A DNA stretch of 64,000 bases, from assembly GCF_016086655.4 (NCBI RefSeq), contig NC_052136.2, positions 8,618,001-8,682,000 of the forward strand, written 5' to 3'. A model generated the notes under the pieces. The model did no database searches, was not told the DNA's origin, and saw only the letters and a program-made list of their open reading frames with translations. The position numbers and the translations under genes are program-made. This DNA is from Lepeophtheirus salmonis. Taxonomy: Eukaryota > Arthropoda > Copepoda > Siphonostomatoida > Caligidae. Below, one piece after another: positions 1 through 11,925 of the stretch; the stretch's first letter is position 1, and each line of letters opens with the position of its first letter.

Positions 1-3000
1 AATCAGAAACAATGAAACAAAGTGCATTACGGAATATGTTAAACAGATTGGTTGGTCCGGAATTGTAATTGTGTTTTGCACTTAGCAATGTCAGTTTTGT
101 TAAATTTTTTAAACATTTCCAAACTACACAAGAAGGGAAATATTGCAAAATTTCCCTTATTATTTGTTTCCAATGACTTTTCCACAATGAAGACATTGAA
201 ACAAGGTAACACGTATAATCTGAGCCTCAAATTGCCATGGTAAATGCAGTATTGAAGGTACGGCATTAGGTAGCCAAACGAGCTAGATACAGGTCACCCT
301 GTACTATCCCAACTGGTGTTATACTAACTGCAGGCTAGTGGGTTACTGTGTCTGTCGAACCCAACCTATACCCTGTCAGGGATCTAACTCAATTCATTTT
401 ATACCCCATCTCCTTCTCTATTTTTAGGAATTAACCTTTGAAGAGTGTAACATTTACGACCAATAAAAATAAAATATTCATCAATCAGTCCTTTAATCAA
501 ATGATAAAGAACAGTGAAGAAAAAAAAACTGCTCACAATCAAACAAAGTTTACTTTTTTGTGTTTGTGAGGTCACACCGTGTTGAATAATCATACAATGC
601 AACTGTTTTTGTAGATGTGGCTCCAAGCACTAAGAAAAATAAATAGAGATGCTACGTTTGATATAAATAATATCTTTTTCATAACTAAGATTAAGTACTA
701 TAAGGTTTTCATCCATAATATTTTTTAATTCCCATACAAGTTTGAGTATCTGAAGCCAGTTCGGATCTCTGTTTTTTTTTTCAGATACTTCAAGCTTACT
801 TATACTGCACCAGGGTCTTTCAAATTAGACTCCAAAGCCCGTCCTATCTCTAGACTCGAGTCAATCTTTAATGAGTTAACAGAACTCGGTTTGGCTCAAA
901 ATGACACAGGTTTTTCACCTGCAAGATTATTAAATATGTATCCCTATTTTGAAAATTCAAACTTATTAGTATGCAAGGTTTATATTGCTTTTAGTTGTTG
1001 ATAGTGATCTTTAACTATAGATATCTTCAATAGATTATTTTTATTAAATTAACACAAATACTCTTCTATTAAATTTACACTCACGAGGATTTCGACAATT
1101 TTCACATCCCTACGCCTGTCTGTAACATAGTAGGGAGACAATGACTTGAAGGCTGCCCCATTCAATACTTTAATGCTAGAGGACAATGACATAAACGTTG
1201 TTTCATATGCTGTTTGAGCTGTCAGAGAGATTGAGATTGGTGAGGGTATGTGTGTGAATATTTCCTAATTGGTAGGTACTTTACATTAATTTTTTTTTAT
1301 AAAATGGGTTGAATAATATATTTATAATATGAGATAAATATAAGGTGTCAACACAGGTTTTTATATGGTAAATATGTACTTTTGGGTGTCCAAAGGGATT
1401 GAGAGTGTTACTGAATGCAAGAAAATTCATTTGACGGTTGTATAAAGTACAATTGTACTATTAGAATCCCTGTCAACAGCTCATTTTTTGATTTTATGAC
1501 TATCATTATGTTGGAACACACGTTTTTTCTCGACTATTAAAAAAGATACTACTACAACCTTTTCAATAGGAATCCTCAATATTATGGAGATTATTGTGAA
1601 CAAAAATCAATAATTTTGGTCAACTTTTCCCAGAAATACTGGATAAAAACTAATTTTCAAAGGGGTAAACTAATTTTTTGAGAACAATATTGTTCGTCAA
1701 TTTTTCATTGTTTTTGTTATAACCTATATCATTTGAATCATTAATTATTTTCCAATCAGTGGATATAATTTGAAGCAGATTCAAATCTATATATATTGGA
1801 ATGTTTAGTAGAAAGGGGTCAGTTGCAAAAAGTATTGTCAATTTCATCGTAGTCTTCTTCTTTAATATCTCATATATTTACAGCAATGAACAGGTTAGTG
1901 AGAGTGAATTTCTTCGATCAATAATAATGTTCAGTTATCTATGAACAGAGTTCCTTAACCACTGGGTCGTTTGAAAGTTATTTTATTTTTAAAATTGACT
2001 ACCGTGCAGGCTAACTAAAGAATTAACGAATACAGCTGCACCTATTTCAAAAAATGTCTTATCTATTTAAAAAATTGGGAGTATGGCACATTCATAAGAC
2101 AGTTGATACATTAATATTAAGACAAGACAAACAGCTAATATCAAAATATATTTTGTTCCAATATTTTACACATGATTCCCGTATCCTTAAAATAATTTTG
2201 TTTGTTTTGTTACAATTGGTTTGTTTTGTTTGCCAACAGATTAATATCCTACGAATACAATATTTAGAAAAAAAAATCAAAACAAAGTATTGATCAGTGG
2301 CTTTTCAGGGGCAAGATTTGTATAGGGTCTGGAATCTGACTAGTTATTTTGTAGTTGTAATCATTTAAGAGCATTATGTTCATTCGTGATGATTTTATCC
2401 TTTATTGGTTATTAATTTACTTGATCGAAAAGGCTGACCCGTGAGAGACAAATTTATTTGAATAAAAAATATTTGAGTGGCTAAGTACGGATTTATTAAG
2501 TTGATTCCAGTTTAGTAATGTTGGCAAAATGACCGTTTAAAAAAAGAAAAAGAAAACAATTTTATGGAAGCCTTTGTAATGAATAAATCTTATCCTGGTT
2601 TTTTTACCTAAGGTAATGACCAGGGAGAAAAACTATGTGTTACACTCTTTTTAAGAAGTCCATAAGTTATCCTAGCTGTATTGATTTAAATGCGAGTACT
2701 CTGATTATTAAGCATTCAATGTCTATAAAAATTATTCACCGTTGACCCTTGAATTCCCTTCTTTTTTCTGATTGCATCATATAAATATCGGAGCAAATAT
2801 CAAAATTTCTAAGATTTTTCTCAAGTGAGAAATAAAATGAATGCAGTTCTGTAAATATTATTGAGTTCAACTTTCTTCATTCGATTTTTAACTATTGCAA
2901 TCCTCCCCCCTAATTACGGAGGGTCAATTGTAACATTTAACCGCTCGAATTTACAGGTATTTTGCTCAAAAACTCATGAGAAACACAATATCTAAATAAA

Positions 3001-4379
3001 TTCAAACAAAAGCAGACACAATTTTTGTTAAATTCTGACGTATCACAGTCTGAGTTTTTTGAACCAGACTCAAAAAGTGTTCCAACTGTCCCTGGTCTTC
3101 TCTAGATACATACTTGAACCCTATTTTATTTATATATGTACATACATATATTGTGGGTTTAACGGTGGAATCTTGATTCCAAAGACAGTCCTCAACATGG
3201 GTACACAAAACCCCAAAGTAGACTACACATTATAAAAAATGCAATTATGAAACTGAAGAAACAATTGACTGCCCTTAAGCTACAGAACAAGATTCCAGTT
3301 CTTTTGTTGTTGTTGCTTTTTTTTTTTTTATTGTTCCCCATCTATACAATGTAATGCCTCTCCTATCACAAGGCAGTTATGGGGGTACTATTATTAAGAT
3401 ATCTTATGAAAGCTTTTAGCCTTTGGATATCATCATCCTCTCCTTTGGTAATATTACAATTACTATAACGAATACTACAAATAATGGAATAAACTTCATC
3501 ATTTCTATTTGAGTAGAAGTATTTCTAGTTTGTTTTGTGTTCCATTTCTCAACCTTATTCATTTCGAATGTGGGCGGTTGAATAATGTTGGGGCGTATTT
3601 ATGTAGAATGCTGGAAGCCATGATATTTATGGGTTTCATAATGAGCTTCAAATGGTGTTGGCTGAAGGAGGTGATCTTTTTTATTGATTATAATATGTGT
3701 ATATATAATAATATACCTATATTGTGTGTACAGATATATTTATGGAAGACGTGGAGGGTCCTAGAATTGATATTATCACTGAAGAAATCCGTTTGAGCAC
3801 TATACATAATGACTTTTAAAAATCAATAAATAAATATTGACATATTTAAATTATATTTTAATGAGCAAGCAGTATTCATTGCATTGCAGGTGCCATTAGG
3901 AAGGTGGCGCTCGTGTCGCCTCCAAACAATCCTTGTAACCCCAACTCTAACTAAAATAATCATATAAACAAAACTTAAATTTAATTCCATTAAAAACATT
4001 CTAAATTCTTGCAATTAACAAACTTACTTTTTTTCTATTATTACATGTAAAATAAGTTGTTTGTTTTTAAAATTATAATAATAATTTTAAATTTTGGACT
4101 ATTATAAAAAAATTATTAAAAGAGTTTAAAAATAAATATAAATAAAAGTCATAGTCAGGACACTGGGCCTTCCTAAAATTTGGAATGCCCTCCTTCGATA
4201 TTATAGTTTTGATTATGGTTCTGTCAAGAACATCCAAAGGAGTTATTGAGTCTTATACACCCAGCTCGGAGTCAACTCTTTGAACTAAAAGTCAAGTCTC
4301 ATGTCTCCAAGGATATATCCTTACCTAAATATAAAGGCATTTTTATCTGTAAAGTAATGTCCTTATTGATCAAAATAGT
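1..4379. other. AT-rich intergenic region, no gene recognised
   Basis: No open stretch here resembles a known protein and the short open frames look like chance. The DNA is AT-rich with homopolymer runs, for example a poly(T) near 3320. A compact hairpin sits at 133-158: a 9-bp perfect stem (AAGGGAAAT and its complement) around an 8-base loop. Around 830-890 and 4240-4300 there are GACTCGAGTC-like words that recur in dispersed repeats elsewhere in the window. I see no convincing splice-flanked coding exon. Confidence 0.6.
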
Positions 4380-5095
4380 TGTTCTCAAAGTGATATGAAG
4401 GCTATTTTCAAATAACATAAGCCTCTAATGTTACTTGAGCTATGAGTACTAATCTAGATAAAATTGTATATAGCCTTATTATACAAGAAACCAAACTTAT
4501 AACTAAACCGGTAGATGTGTTAAACTACTTTTATTCCCATTTCCAAAACATTGTTGGCACAAAAAGAGGGCACTTTCCGAAAAGAGAAGTTATTTCCACT
4601 GTTGAAGGGAATTATATCTTCTCCAAAGATATTAACTAACTTTATAGCAAAGTATTATAAAGATGATAAAGCCTGTGGTCCAAATGGAGTCTTGGGTAAA
4701 TTCTATTCGAATTTTAGCGATGAAGTCGTTCCGTATCTTTTAAAAATTGGACGTTCTATGGAAAAATTATGACGACTGCCCAAATCACAGGCAAAAGGAA
4801 TAATAAAAAAAAGGAAACGATAGCCATTGGAGACCAAATACGGTTCTCAATGAATCATAAATCATTCGTTCTGGAGTATTGGTCAAACAGATGCAACAAA
4901 ACAACAAAATTGGGATTGAACAAAAATAATTTTTAAACAATAGGAAAATTTCCGATATTTCACGCAATGTACAATCTGCAATTGACACAGTGGAAGGTAA
5001 GAAGAAGTTTGAAGCAATAATAACAATAGACTTCTGCAAAGCAAGTCCGATTATATGATGGTCTAACTTTGTATTTCAATTAACCTTGTATACAG
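4380..5095 (+). pseudogene. LINE (non-LTR retrotransposon) reverse transcriptase remnant
   Basis: Several frames together read as the first part of a LINE-type reverse transcriptase. At 4442-4560 the frame gives a segment with YFYSHFQNIVG, typical of the stretch before the polymerase core. After a frameshift, 4669-4725 encodes KACGPNGV..KFYSNF, matching the LINE signature K.PGPDG...EFY. At about 4940-5060 another frame reads NNRKISDISRNVQSAIDTVE and then IITIDFCKA. These are the R.ISDN block and polymerase motif A, whose aspartate (in IDF) is one of the catalytic acids. Stops and at least two frameshifts break it, and the motif B and YxDD parts are absent, so it is a dead truncated copy. The clade is uncertain. 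Established: order of LINE RT motifs. Inference: a single original element. Confidence 0.72.
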
Positions 5096-6264
5096 CTTTT
5101 TTTTTTTATGTGTCGCGTACTCTCCATTTCATTTTTGCCATTCAAAAATATCTTGTGGATAGTATACAAACAAATATTTATACAGAGAGACAAATTTTGC
5201 TTTATTAGTAAAGATATACAATATGACATGATCAAACTAAAAAACCATCAATATTTGAAAGATACCACAGATATATAAAGTTGTCGTAATATACAAATCA
5301 GTATACAAATGCTGACTAACAATGATAAACACAAGATGGCGACGCTATACTCGGTTATGTATACAAACTACAAATAAGTAGAAAACGCAAAGGCCCAAAT
5401 AAAAAGAATTATTTACAACATCACCACATGATCTAATTCTATTTCAAGGTTCAAAATATTGATTAGGAATAAAGATGCAGAAACATTCACAACTGACAAC
5501 AAAATACAGTGAAAATATGTATTATTGAAGTAACACCGTGACAAATGGTTCATTGTTTGAATTAGAGTGGCAAGGCTCTTTCCAAACCACTCATATGGTT
5601 CATATCGAGCCTCATGTCCCTCATCATTGAGTTAATAGTCATTTAATCAATAACTCTAATTCGACTTGGATCGTATTTATGTCTCCACTCCTCTACTCTC
5701 TATACAAATTAAGTGAAAAAACTAATCTCTGAAGGTATCTTACATAATTACTTTTTTAGGCAAAGTCGTAATTGCAAAATATAATCCTTCATGACCAAGA
5801 AACAGGCAAAAAAAAACACCCTGAAATAACGATAAATTTGTTTTTATTTTCCAAATAACTCCCTTGGTACTTTTTTCCATATACTCTGTGCAATACTTTT
5901 CAAACTACAACTTATCACGTAAAACCAAGTCACTTTGCTTTTTAGGTAATTGAGGGCCTCATGGTAAAGTGGAGAAACATTTACAAAAGTAAAAAGTCAT
6001 TTAGCAAATATTTACATTCATATTAAAAATACAATTAGGACATTTTATTTGCAATGTGATTAAAATATATGCAAAAATTATTTTATATTTACATTTTGGT
6101 AGAAAAGTGTCTAAAAATAAACTTTTTGACTATTTTTCTGTCTTGATAATTTGTTACTGCAAAAGCTTTTATGTTATCATGAACAATTAATACGCTGTTA
6201 TCCTACTAACATAAAAGCTTACATTTTATTTTGTCGTCAGGTATCAATTCGTCTGCTTTATTCC
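5096..6264. other. AT-rich intergenic region
   Basis: No gene seen. A small inverted repeat (GAATTAGAGT at 5559-5568 and its complement at 5653-5662) encloses a repeat-like segment. The rest is AT-rich filler with A and T runs. Confidence 0.5.
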
Positions 6265-6690
6265 CTCATAATCAGTGTTCTGATCGTTGATTGGTTTAAT
6301 ACGAATATGCTTTTGTTAAGGGGATGTGAACAATTGCCATCAAATATTAAACAATCAGAGGCATTTGCGGGATTTTATTTTGGCATGGGCTTTTTTTAGA
6401 AGAGACCAAAACTATTTTTAAAAAAATTTGCGGTTTATATATTTATTTTTTGGGAAAAAGCTGAATTTGACCAAATCCCCTTTTTTAGAAAAGATAAAAG
6501 GAAAAAAATCTATTTATATGTAGTGTTGACCCTTAAAAAAATATTTTTTTGGGACTACAGGCCCTCAAGTTTTCTCACTATGGACGTCCCTGATAAAAAT
6601 TATATAGTTAGGAAGAATTGGCTAACGCCTACCAACGGATTTTATCCTTTTTTTTCTTTCATTCTTTTTGAAGGAAAGGTTGAAAGATAA
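6265..6690 (+). repeat. Dispersed repeat family C, copy 1, split by an AT-rich MITE
   Basis: The segment at 6265-6355 (starting near ATCAGTGTTCTGATCGTTGA) and the one at 6605-6690 (TGGCTAACGCCTACCAACGG) together match the two halves of a roughly 150-bp repeat. Other copies lie at 6725-6845, 43735-43900, 49100-49250 and 60487-60640. The DNA between the halves (about 6365-6592) is A/T-homopolymer-rich and ends ATGGACGTCCCTG, like the right end of MITE family A, so it looks inserted into the older repeat. The boundaries are approximate. Confidence 0.5.
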
Positions 6691-6724
6691 AATAAAAGTA
6701 AGGAGAAGCTAATTTAGTTTCTTA

Positions 6725-6845
6725 TTAGTGTTCTTAACGTTGATTCGTTGAATGCTTTAATTATCTTTTATTAAGATTTAAACAATTCCTAACAATAATT
6801 TAATAATTATTGAGAAAATTTGGCTAACTTCCGATAGCGATTTTA
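6725..6845 (+). repeat. Dispersed repeat family C, copy 2
   Basis: Begins ATTAGTGTTCTTAACGTTGA and ends near TTTGGCTAACTTCCGATAG. It lies in tandem with the split copy just upstream and is recognisably related to the copies at 43735, 49100 and 60487. No coding capacity. Confidence 0.5.
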
Positions 6846-6879
6846 GACTTTTGTTTGGCATAATGCTACGTGAGGCATT

Positions 6880-7104
6880 TTTTATTTGGTCCAGTCCAGT
6901 TTTAGGAACGGCCCAATCAGTCCTTGTGACTGGTTTTTAATACTAACTGTCCTTCGGGCTCTCAATAATAGAACTGATGAAACAAAAATAAATAAAGTTG
7001 AGTGACGTCATCAAAGACCAAGCATTATAAGTTTTATGAATGATATGCAGTACTTAATTGGACGGGACTGGAGTGTTCAGTCCGAAATAAGGACTAACAT
7101 AACA
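6880..7104 (-). repeat. Family B MITE-like repeat (reverse copy)
   Basis: On the minus strand this reads through GTCCTTATTTCGGACTGAAC, GTCCCGTCCAATT, TTGATGACGTCACTCAACTT and ends ACTGGACTGGACC. The same blocks occur in the same order in the plus-strand copy at 34188-34370, which is shorter and has intact TAGTGTTG ends. Non-coding. Confidence 0.65.
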
Positions 7105-7116
7105 TTAATTACGTCA

Positions 7117-7424
7117 TGGGCGTCTGCAGGGTTATTTTTGGGGTGGCTTGGTTTTCGAATTATTTTTACAAAATAATCCATAAATAAAATTATTTTTTTA
7201 AAAGTAGAAAAATTAACTTTTTGTGATTTTTTATTCAAAAATTGTACTTTCAAATATATTTTTTTCGAAAAAAAATTACAAAAATTCACAGAAAATTAAA
7301 TTTTTTGGAATTTTTTTTTTGGAAAGTTAGATTAAATTTCAAAGATTAATTTTTCTAGTAAGAAGCAAAAATTCTTTAATTTTTGGGGAGGGGCTATAGC
7401 CCATCTAGCCCACCCCCTGCGCAC
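7117..7424. repeat. Family A AT-rich MITE copy
   Basis: The left end reads GGGCGTCTGCAGGG. The right end is the G/C-rich block GGGGCTATAGCCC followed by CACCCCCTGCGCAC. Between them are long T and A runs with repeated TTTTTGAAAATT-like words. The same architecture recurs at 23983, 44791, 47500 and elsewhere. No target-site duplication is evident. Confidence 0.6.
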
Positions 7425-9338
7425 AATCGTGTAGGTAAACAATATAGATTCGATATGCCTGAGATAATCATAGGGTCTACAAAAAGTCGAATATAGAATA
7501 TTAAGTCATGAACTCATTTCGTAGAATATAATTAAACCCAATACCTATAAATTATAGCGCCCTGCGAAATGAGCAAATATTGAAGTAAATAGAAAAAATA
7601 CGATCAATAGATAACTCCAAACATGTAACAGATAATGATAAAATATGTATTTAAATAGACTCCCCTCTGGCTGTGTGCTAAATTTAGAACAAATACCATT
7701 GTTTGCTGGAGAAGATATAATAATAATAATAAGTATGTCATGTTTTTATCTATCGGCAGTATCCTTGTGTTAAAATATAAACATCTTGCGCCCATCAGCT
7801 GCTGTTAATATTTGCATACAAAACAAACCGTAATCATGGCATAAAAACTAATAATTTATTTTCCAAGATATCTGAAGAAGATCGATAAATTGTAGTCACG
7901 AAATACTTATATAATAATAATAATACTTATTAAATGAACATATCGTAGACAAGGGCGTTTAAATTTATAATCCTATTAAGTAAAGAGTAGACTTTGCTTG
8001 TATTTTTTATGGATACATATTTTGGGTGTTGCTTCAAACTAAAACAATAAGGTTGGTGATCATATGCATAAAATAAAAAAATGTGTACGTATACAATTTT
8101 TAACCAAAAAAAATATAAATTATAAGTATTTAGAACGAAAATCGAGTTGAAATCAAATCATCCATGTTATACAATATAAAAAACGCCCCGAGTATTGATT
8201 TCATATTGTATTTATTTTGGGGGGCTTAATCATTTATTCAACCTTGAATTGAATACTAGGATTGATAGTTTCTAGAGTTGAGGAATGACTAAAAAAATAT
8301 TTTATTTGGATTATCTATTTTATTAACAAACATTATATGTATTAATATATATTTTCATTGGGTTTCGCTATCCAAAATCAGTATAAACAGTGTTAATTTC
8401 GTCTTTTTTTTGTGACATTTTCTTCATTCGTTGTTACATTTAGACTCGTTGTCATGTTGTCAAGATAATGACAGTGTTTGTTTTAATGAGACGAAACATT
8501 CAAAAAAATTGATTCGTTTGGCCTCGTAATTGTCATGCAAAAACCTTTGTTAACGAATATATTTCGTCTAGTCATACGTAACAAAATGAATACTGGCCCT
8601 GAGATTTTTATGCGACCGAATTGATTGGTTTCTGTATAAAAAAGATTCGGTATATATATTGATTTTATAGATGAAGTCATTTGTGTTTAGCATCAGATAT
8701 ACAAAATATAGAGAGATTGTGTGAATAAGAAGTTGACGCTGTCTTAGTTGACCACAACATTCAAATTACATTTGTAGTAAGTAAGTATGTTAACAACATA
8801 GAGGGCGCTTCATATATTTTTAAATTCGATCCCCACTATATTTTACTTTTTGGTTATAGTTTTATTTATAGACCTCACCAGTTATTATAAAAGTATTGGT
8901 AGGTTCCATACAATATCTGGAGGGATTGATTTAATAACTATATTTTCAATTGTTTTGGTCAACTAACTTTCACCTTCAAAAAGTTTTCTTTGTCTATGCT
9001 CATTGTAAGCATTCTTTGTATTTTGTACAAGTTGCCACACACTCCATATTGGAAAATGGGATTGTTTTAGGACATATAACATAAAATATAATTTATTCAT
9101 CCATGTATAAAGATGCATACTTAAAAAAATTCATTGTTTAAATCTTTTAATTTTATACTATGACTGAATTATGACGTATTACTTAATTAATGTACGTGTA
9201 GAAATAAATTTTATATTTTTGAGATGATCTGAATGTTTTTAGACTTTTTTATATAAGTAAAACAATGAAAAATCAACGGTAGTTGATCTCAGAAATACTC
9301 CATTCAGTGTAAAGAGTGAAACTGGGAAAAAAGTCTGT
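7425..9338. other. AT-rich intergenic region, nothing recognised
   Basis: No gene, transposase motif or structured repeat could be supported. TAA and AT microsatellite-like stretches occur near 7720 and 7915. Confidence 0.5.
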
Positions 9339-9735
9339 AAATAAATATGTTTAAATTTTGACTATTGGATAGGGATTTATTCAATTCGATCCTATTGTTT
9401 ATTCGACATTATAGAGTCAATAATTATCTCTCTATTGAAATTTTGACGTAAACTTAGATACTTAAGAATGTTAACCATACTTCACAACCTTTTTTTGATT
9501 TAATATACTTATATAGGCTCCGATATGGCCCATTTTAAAATGGCTACTTTAAATGTAGTTTGTGACAGACTTAAAGAATAATGTATTAATATAAATTGAA
9601 GATAATTCGTATAAGAATGCTCAATTTAGAGAAAAATCAGTATAAATTGCTTTTGTGTTGACGGGCAGCAAAAAGTAAGTACACAATTTGAAAATAAATA
9701 TGTTTAAATTTTGGTTATTGGATAGGGATACTAAT
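9339..9735 (+). repeat. Long dispersed direct repeat, copy 1
   Basis: About 300 bp (9385-9680) is shared in the same orientation with 11600-11925. Shared blocks include CCTATTGTTTA, ATCTCTCTATT, ACTTTAAATGTAGTTTGTGA and TTCGTATAAGAATGCTCAAT. This copy is also bracketed by two direct copies of an AAATAAATATGTTTAAATTT word (9339 and 9692), both running on into ATTGGATAGGGAT. The second bracket carries extra bases before TTATTCAATTCGAT. Non-coding in all frames. Confidence 0.65.
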
Positions 9736-10256
9736 CAAATAAAGAATATTGGAATAAAAGTCTTTATAAATTTATTCAATTCGATGGGTGGATATAATAT
9801 TCAATAATTCAAATAATTTTATTCAAAAGGTTGCGTGAATTGAAATGTATTATTATCGTATAGTAGCTTTGTTCCTATAAAGAGAAGGATATGAAATCCA
9901 CATCTGCTTTATTTACGATACTGTTTTGCTTGTAATGACCAATAATGTCATTTATGTCAACACAGACCAGCATTATAATACTTTTTAACTCTCTTACGTT
10001 ATGTTTCAATGCAGGCTAGAATTGAATGAGAATTTCAGTCTATAGATATTTCACCAATGTTGTGTCTTTATCCTTCTAGAGGCTCCGACTCTTGAACCAC
10101 TTGAACTGGAACCTACAAAGTGGAACCGAGACAGCAATATATTGCTTATCAGACGGTGTAAATAACAGAGGGAAGGGGTGGGGTAGATTATGGATTCAGA
10201 TCTGCTACTAAGCATGTCGGACCCCTATAATATGATAACTATAAAAATTCTTATGC

Positions 10257-10433
10257 CAGAGTTTCCCAAACTTCACTATCCCAAGTCCAATTACTTTAAA
10301 ACATTTTTAGCTAGGGCCCCTTATACGAAACATGTACACTATGTATGTGTAGACTGAGAGCAATCCTTAATGATCCATCTTCCTGCGCCCCTCCCCCCTA
10401 GCATCCCCTTATGGTCTCCTTTGAAAACCATTG
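10257..10433. mobile_element. Short hAT-type MITE with degenerate 8-bp target duplication
   Basis: The left terminus CAGAGTTTCCCAAACTT and the complement of the right terminus (CAATGGTTTTCAAAGG) form the imperfect inverted repeat typical of hAT MITEs (CAG.GTTT.CAAA). The flanking 8-mers are TCTTATGC on the left (10249-10256) and TCTTAAGT on the right (10434-10441). They share the first five bases, which fits an aged 8-bp target-site duplication. There is no open frame. Confidence 0.6.
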
Positions 10434-10559
10434 TCTTAAGTAACCTTAGTTTTCAGGGCCCCAGCTGGAACTCGGGGCACTACACACTCTGCGTATAAGG
10501 TAGCTGCAGCCCTATTTGTATCTAGTATCATTTCCTGAGTCCAAATTTTCTAATGACGC

Positions 10560-10963
10560 CCTTGTTTTAAGTGCCTGTTACATAACTAAGAATACATAAA
10601 AAAGAACCGAGAACGAAGACCGGAACCGAGACCAACCCGTTAAAATGAAAAAACCGAAGCCAGGACTGATAGAATCGCTGAACCTGAACCGGGGACAACC
10701 TTGTATTTCACATTGGATAGTTATCGCTCTTAGTATGGGACAGAGATGGGCAGTCTACCATTTTTTTTTTTCTTTTGCATATTCATAGCAAGAATTGGTG
10801 TGGTTACGTATCCGTACCTCCACATCATGTTTTTCAGATAGTAGGTTCACCCATCCCTTTATCAGTGATATGTATCGAGTCAACTCGTGTCTTGAAGCTA
10901 CTCGACGAGTTTTGCTAAATATAAATCATATGCAAATGATCTAAAAACTTATGACCCATCACT
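10560..10963. repeat. GACTCGA-rich repeat block, hAT-MITE-like end
   Basis: At 10600-10700 words such as GAACCGAGAACGAAGACC repeat irregularly. From 10741 a CAGAGATGGGCAGTC terminus faces a GACCCATCACTA terminus near 10952-10963. Between them lie words like CGAGTCAACTCG. Similar termini occur at 33226-33592. No target duplication found; boundaries uncertain. Confidence 0.4.
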
Positions 10964-11599
10964 ACTTTTTATTATTGGAGGTTTCCTAAAACAGACATAA
11001 ACAGGTGATGGCTAAAATGCAAACATTTGTAGATTTGATACAGACTTAATTTTAATTTAGGCCATACCATATGTCAGTACCATATTTTGGTTCCCTATCA
11101 ATACATAGGCACGGAGGAGGGCTTGTGATACAGAACCACCCGGCTCTGGTAAGGGATGGATCAATTGGAAGAAAATTTAGGCTATTAGATTTTATTTGAT
11201 AATTCAATATTTCTATTCTTGGTCTGAGACCACGGTCTCGATCGAAAGTTTAGATCGAAATCGATCTAAAAATAAAATGAGTTATGATCAAATTGGAAAA
11301 TATCATCAATCTGAGACAGTGTCTCAACAGTAAATCGTATAGTATGAATACTACAAAACCTCTTGTGGCCACACATGTTCATGTATAATTACTACACATT
11401 ATCTAATAATTGTTTTTCGAAAGAAAAACACACACAAAATGTAAAATAGCCTAAGTATTATTATGACCTATTTTTTATGAATTGTTTGGATGAGATTTTT
11501 GAGCTTACATAAGTGGTAAAGTAATGTAAAAACAATTTTGAACAAAATTCACGAAAATTAAAAAATCTGAATTAATTTTTTTTACTCAGTATATACATA

Positions 11600-11925
11600 C
11601 ATCCTATTGTTTAATTAACATAATGAAGTCAATAGTAATCTCTCTATTAAAGTTTGTATGTAGGAAAGTTAACTATACTTTAGAAACTTTATTTGATTTG
11701 AGATACTTATACAGACTTTCAGATATGACCCATTTCAACCATACAATTCAAGAATATATCATTATTTAATGCGAAGATCAACTATGGTGTACTTTAAATG
11801 TAGTTTGTGACACACTCAAAGGGATTACTAAGAATAATTTAATAATAAACTGACGATCATTCGTATAAGAATGCTCAATTTTAAGAAGAATCATTTAGAC
11901 TATTTTTGTGTAGACGGGTCACATA
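11600..11925 (+). repeat. Long dispersed direct repeat, copy 2
   Basis: Diverged copy of the 9385-9680 repeat, about 2.2 kb downstream and in the same orientation. The longest exact blocks are TACTTTAAATGTAGTTTGTG and TTCGTATAAGAATGCTCAAT. A (TA)n tract follows at about 11934-11953. No coding capacity recognised. Confidence 0.65.
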
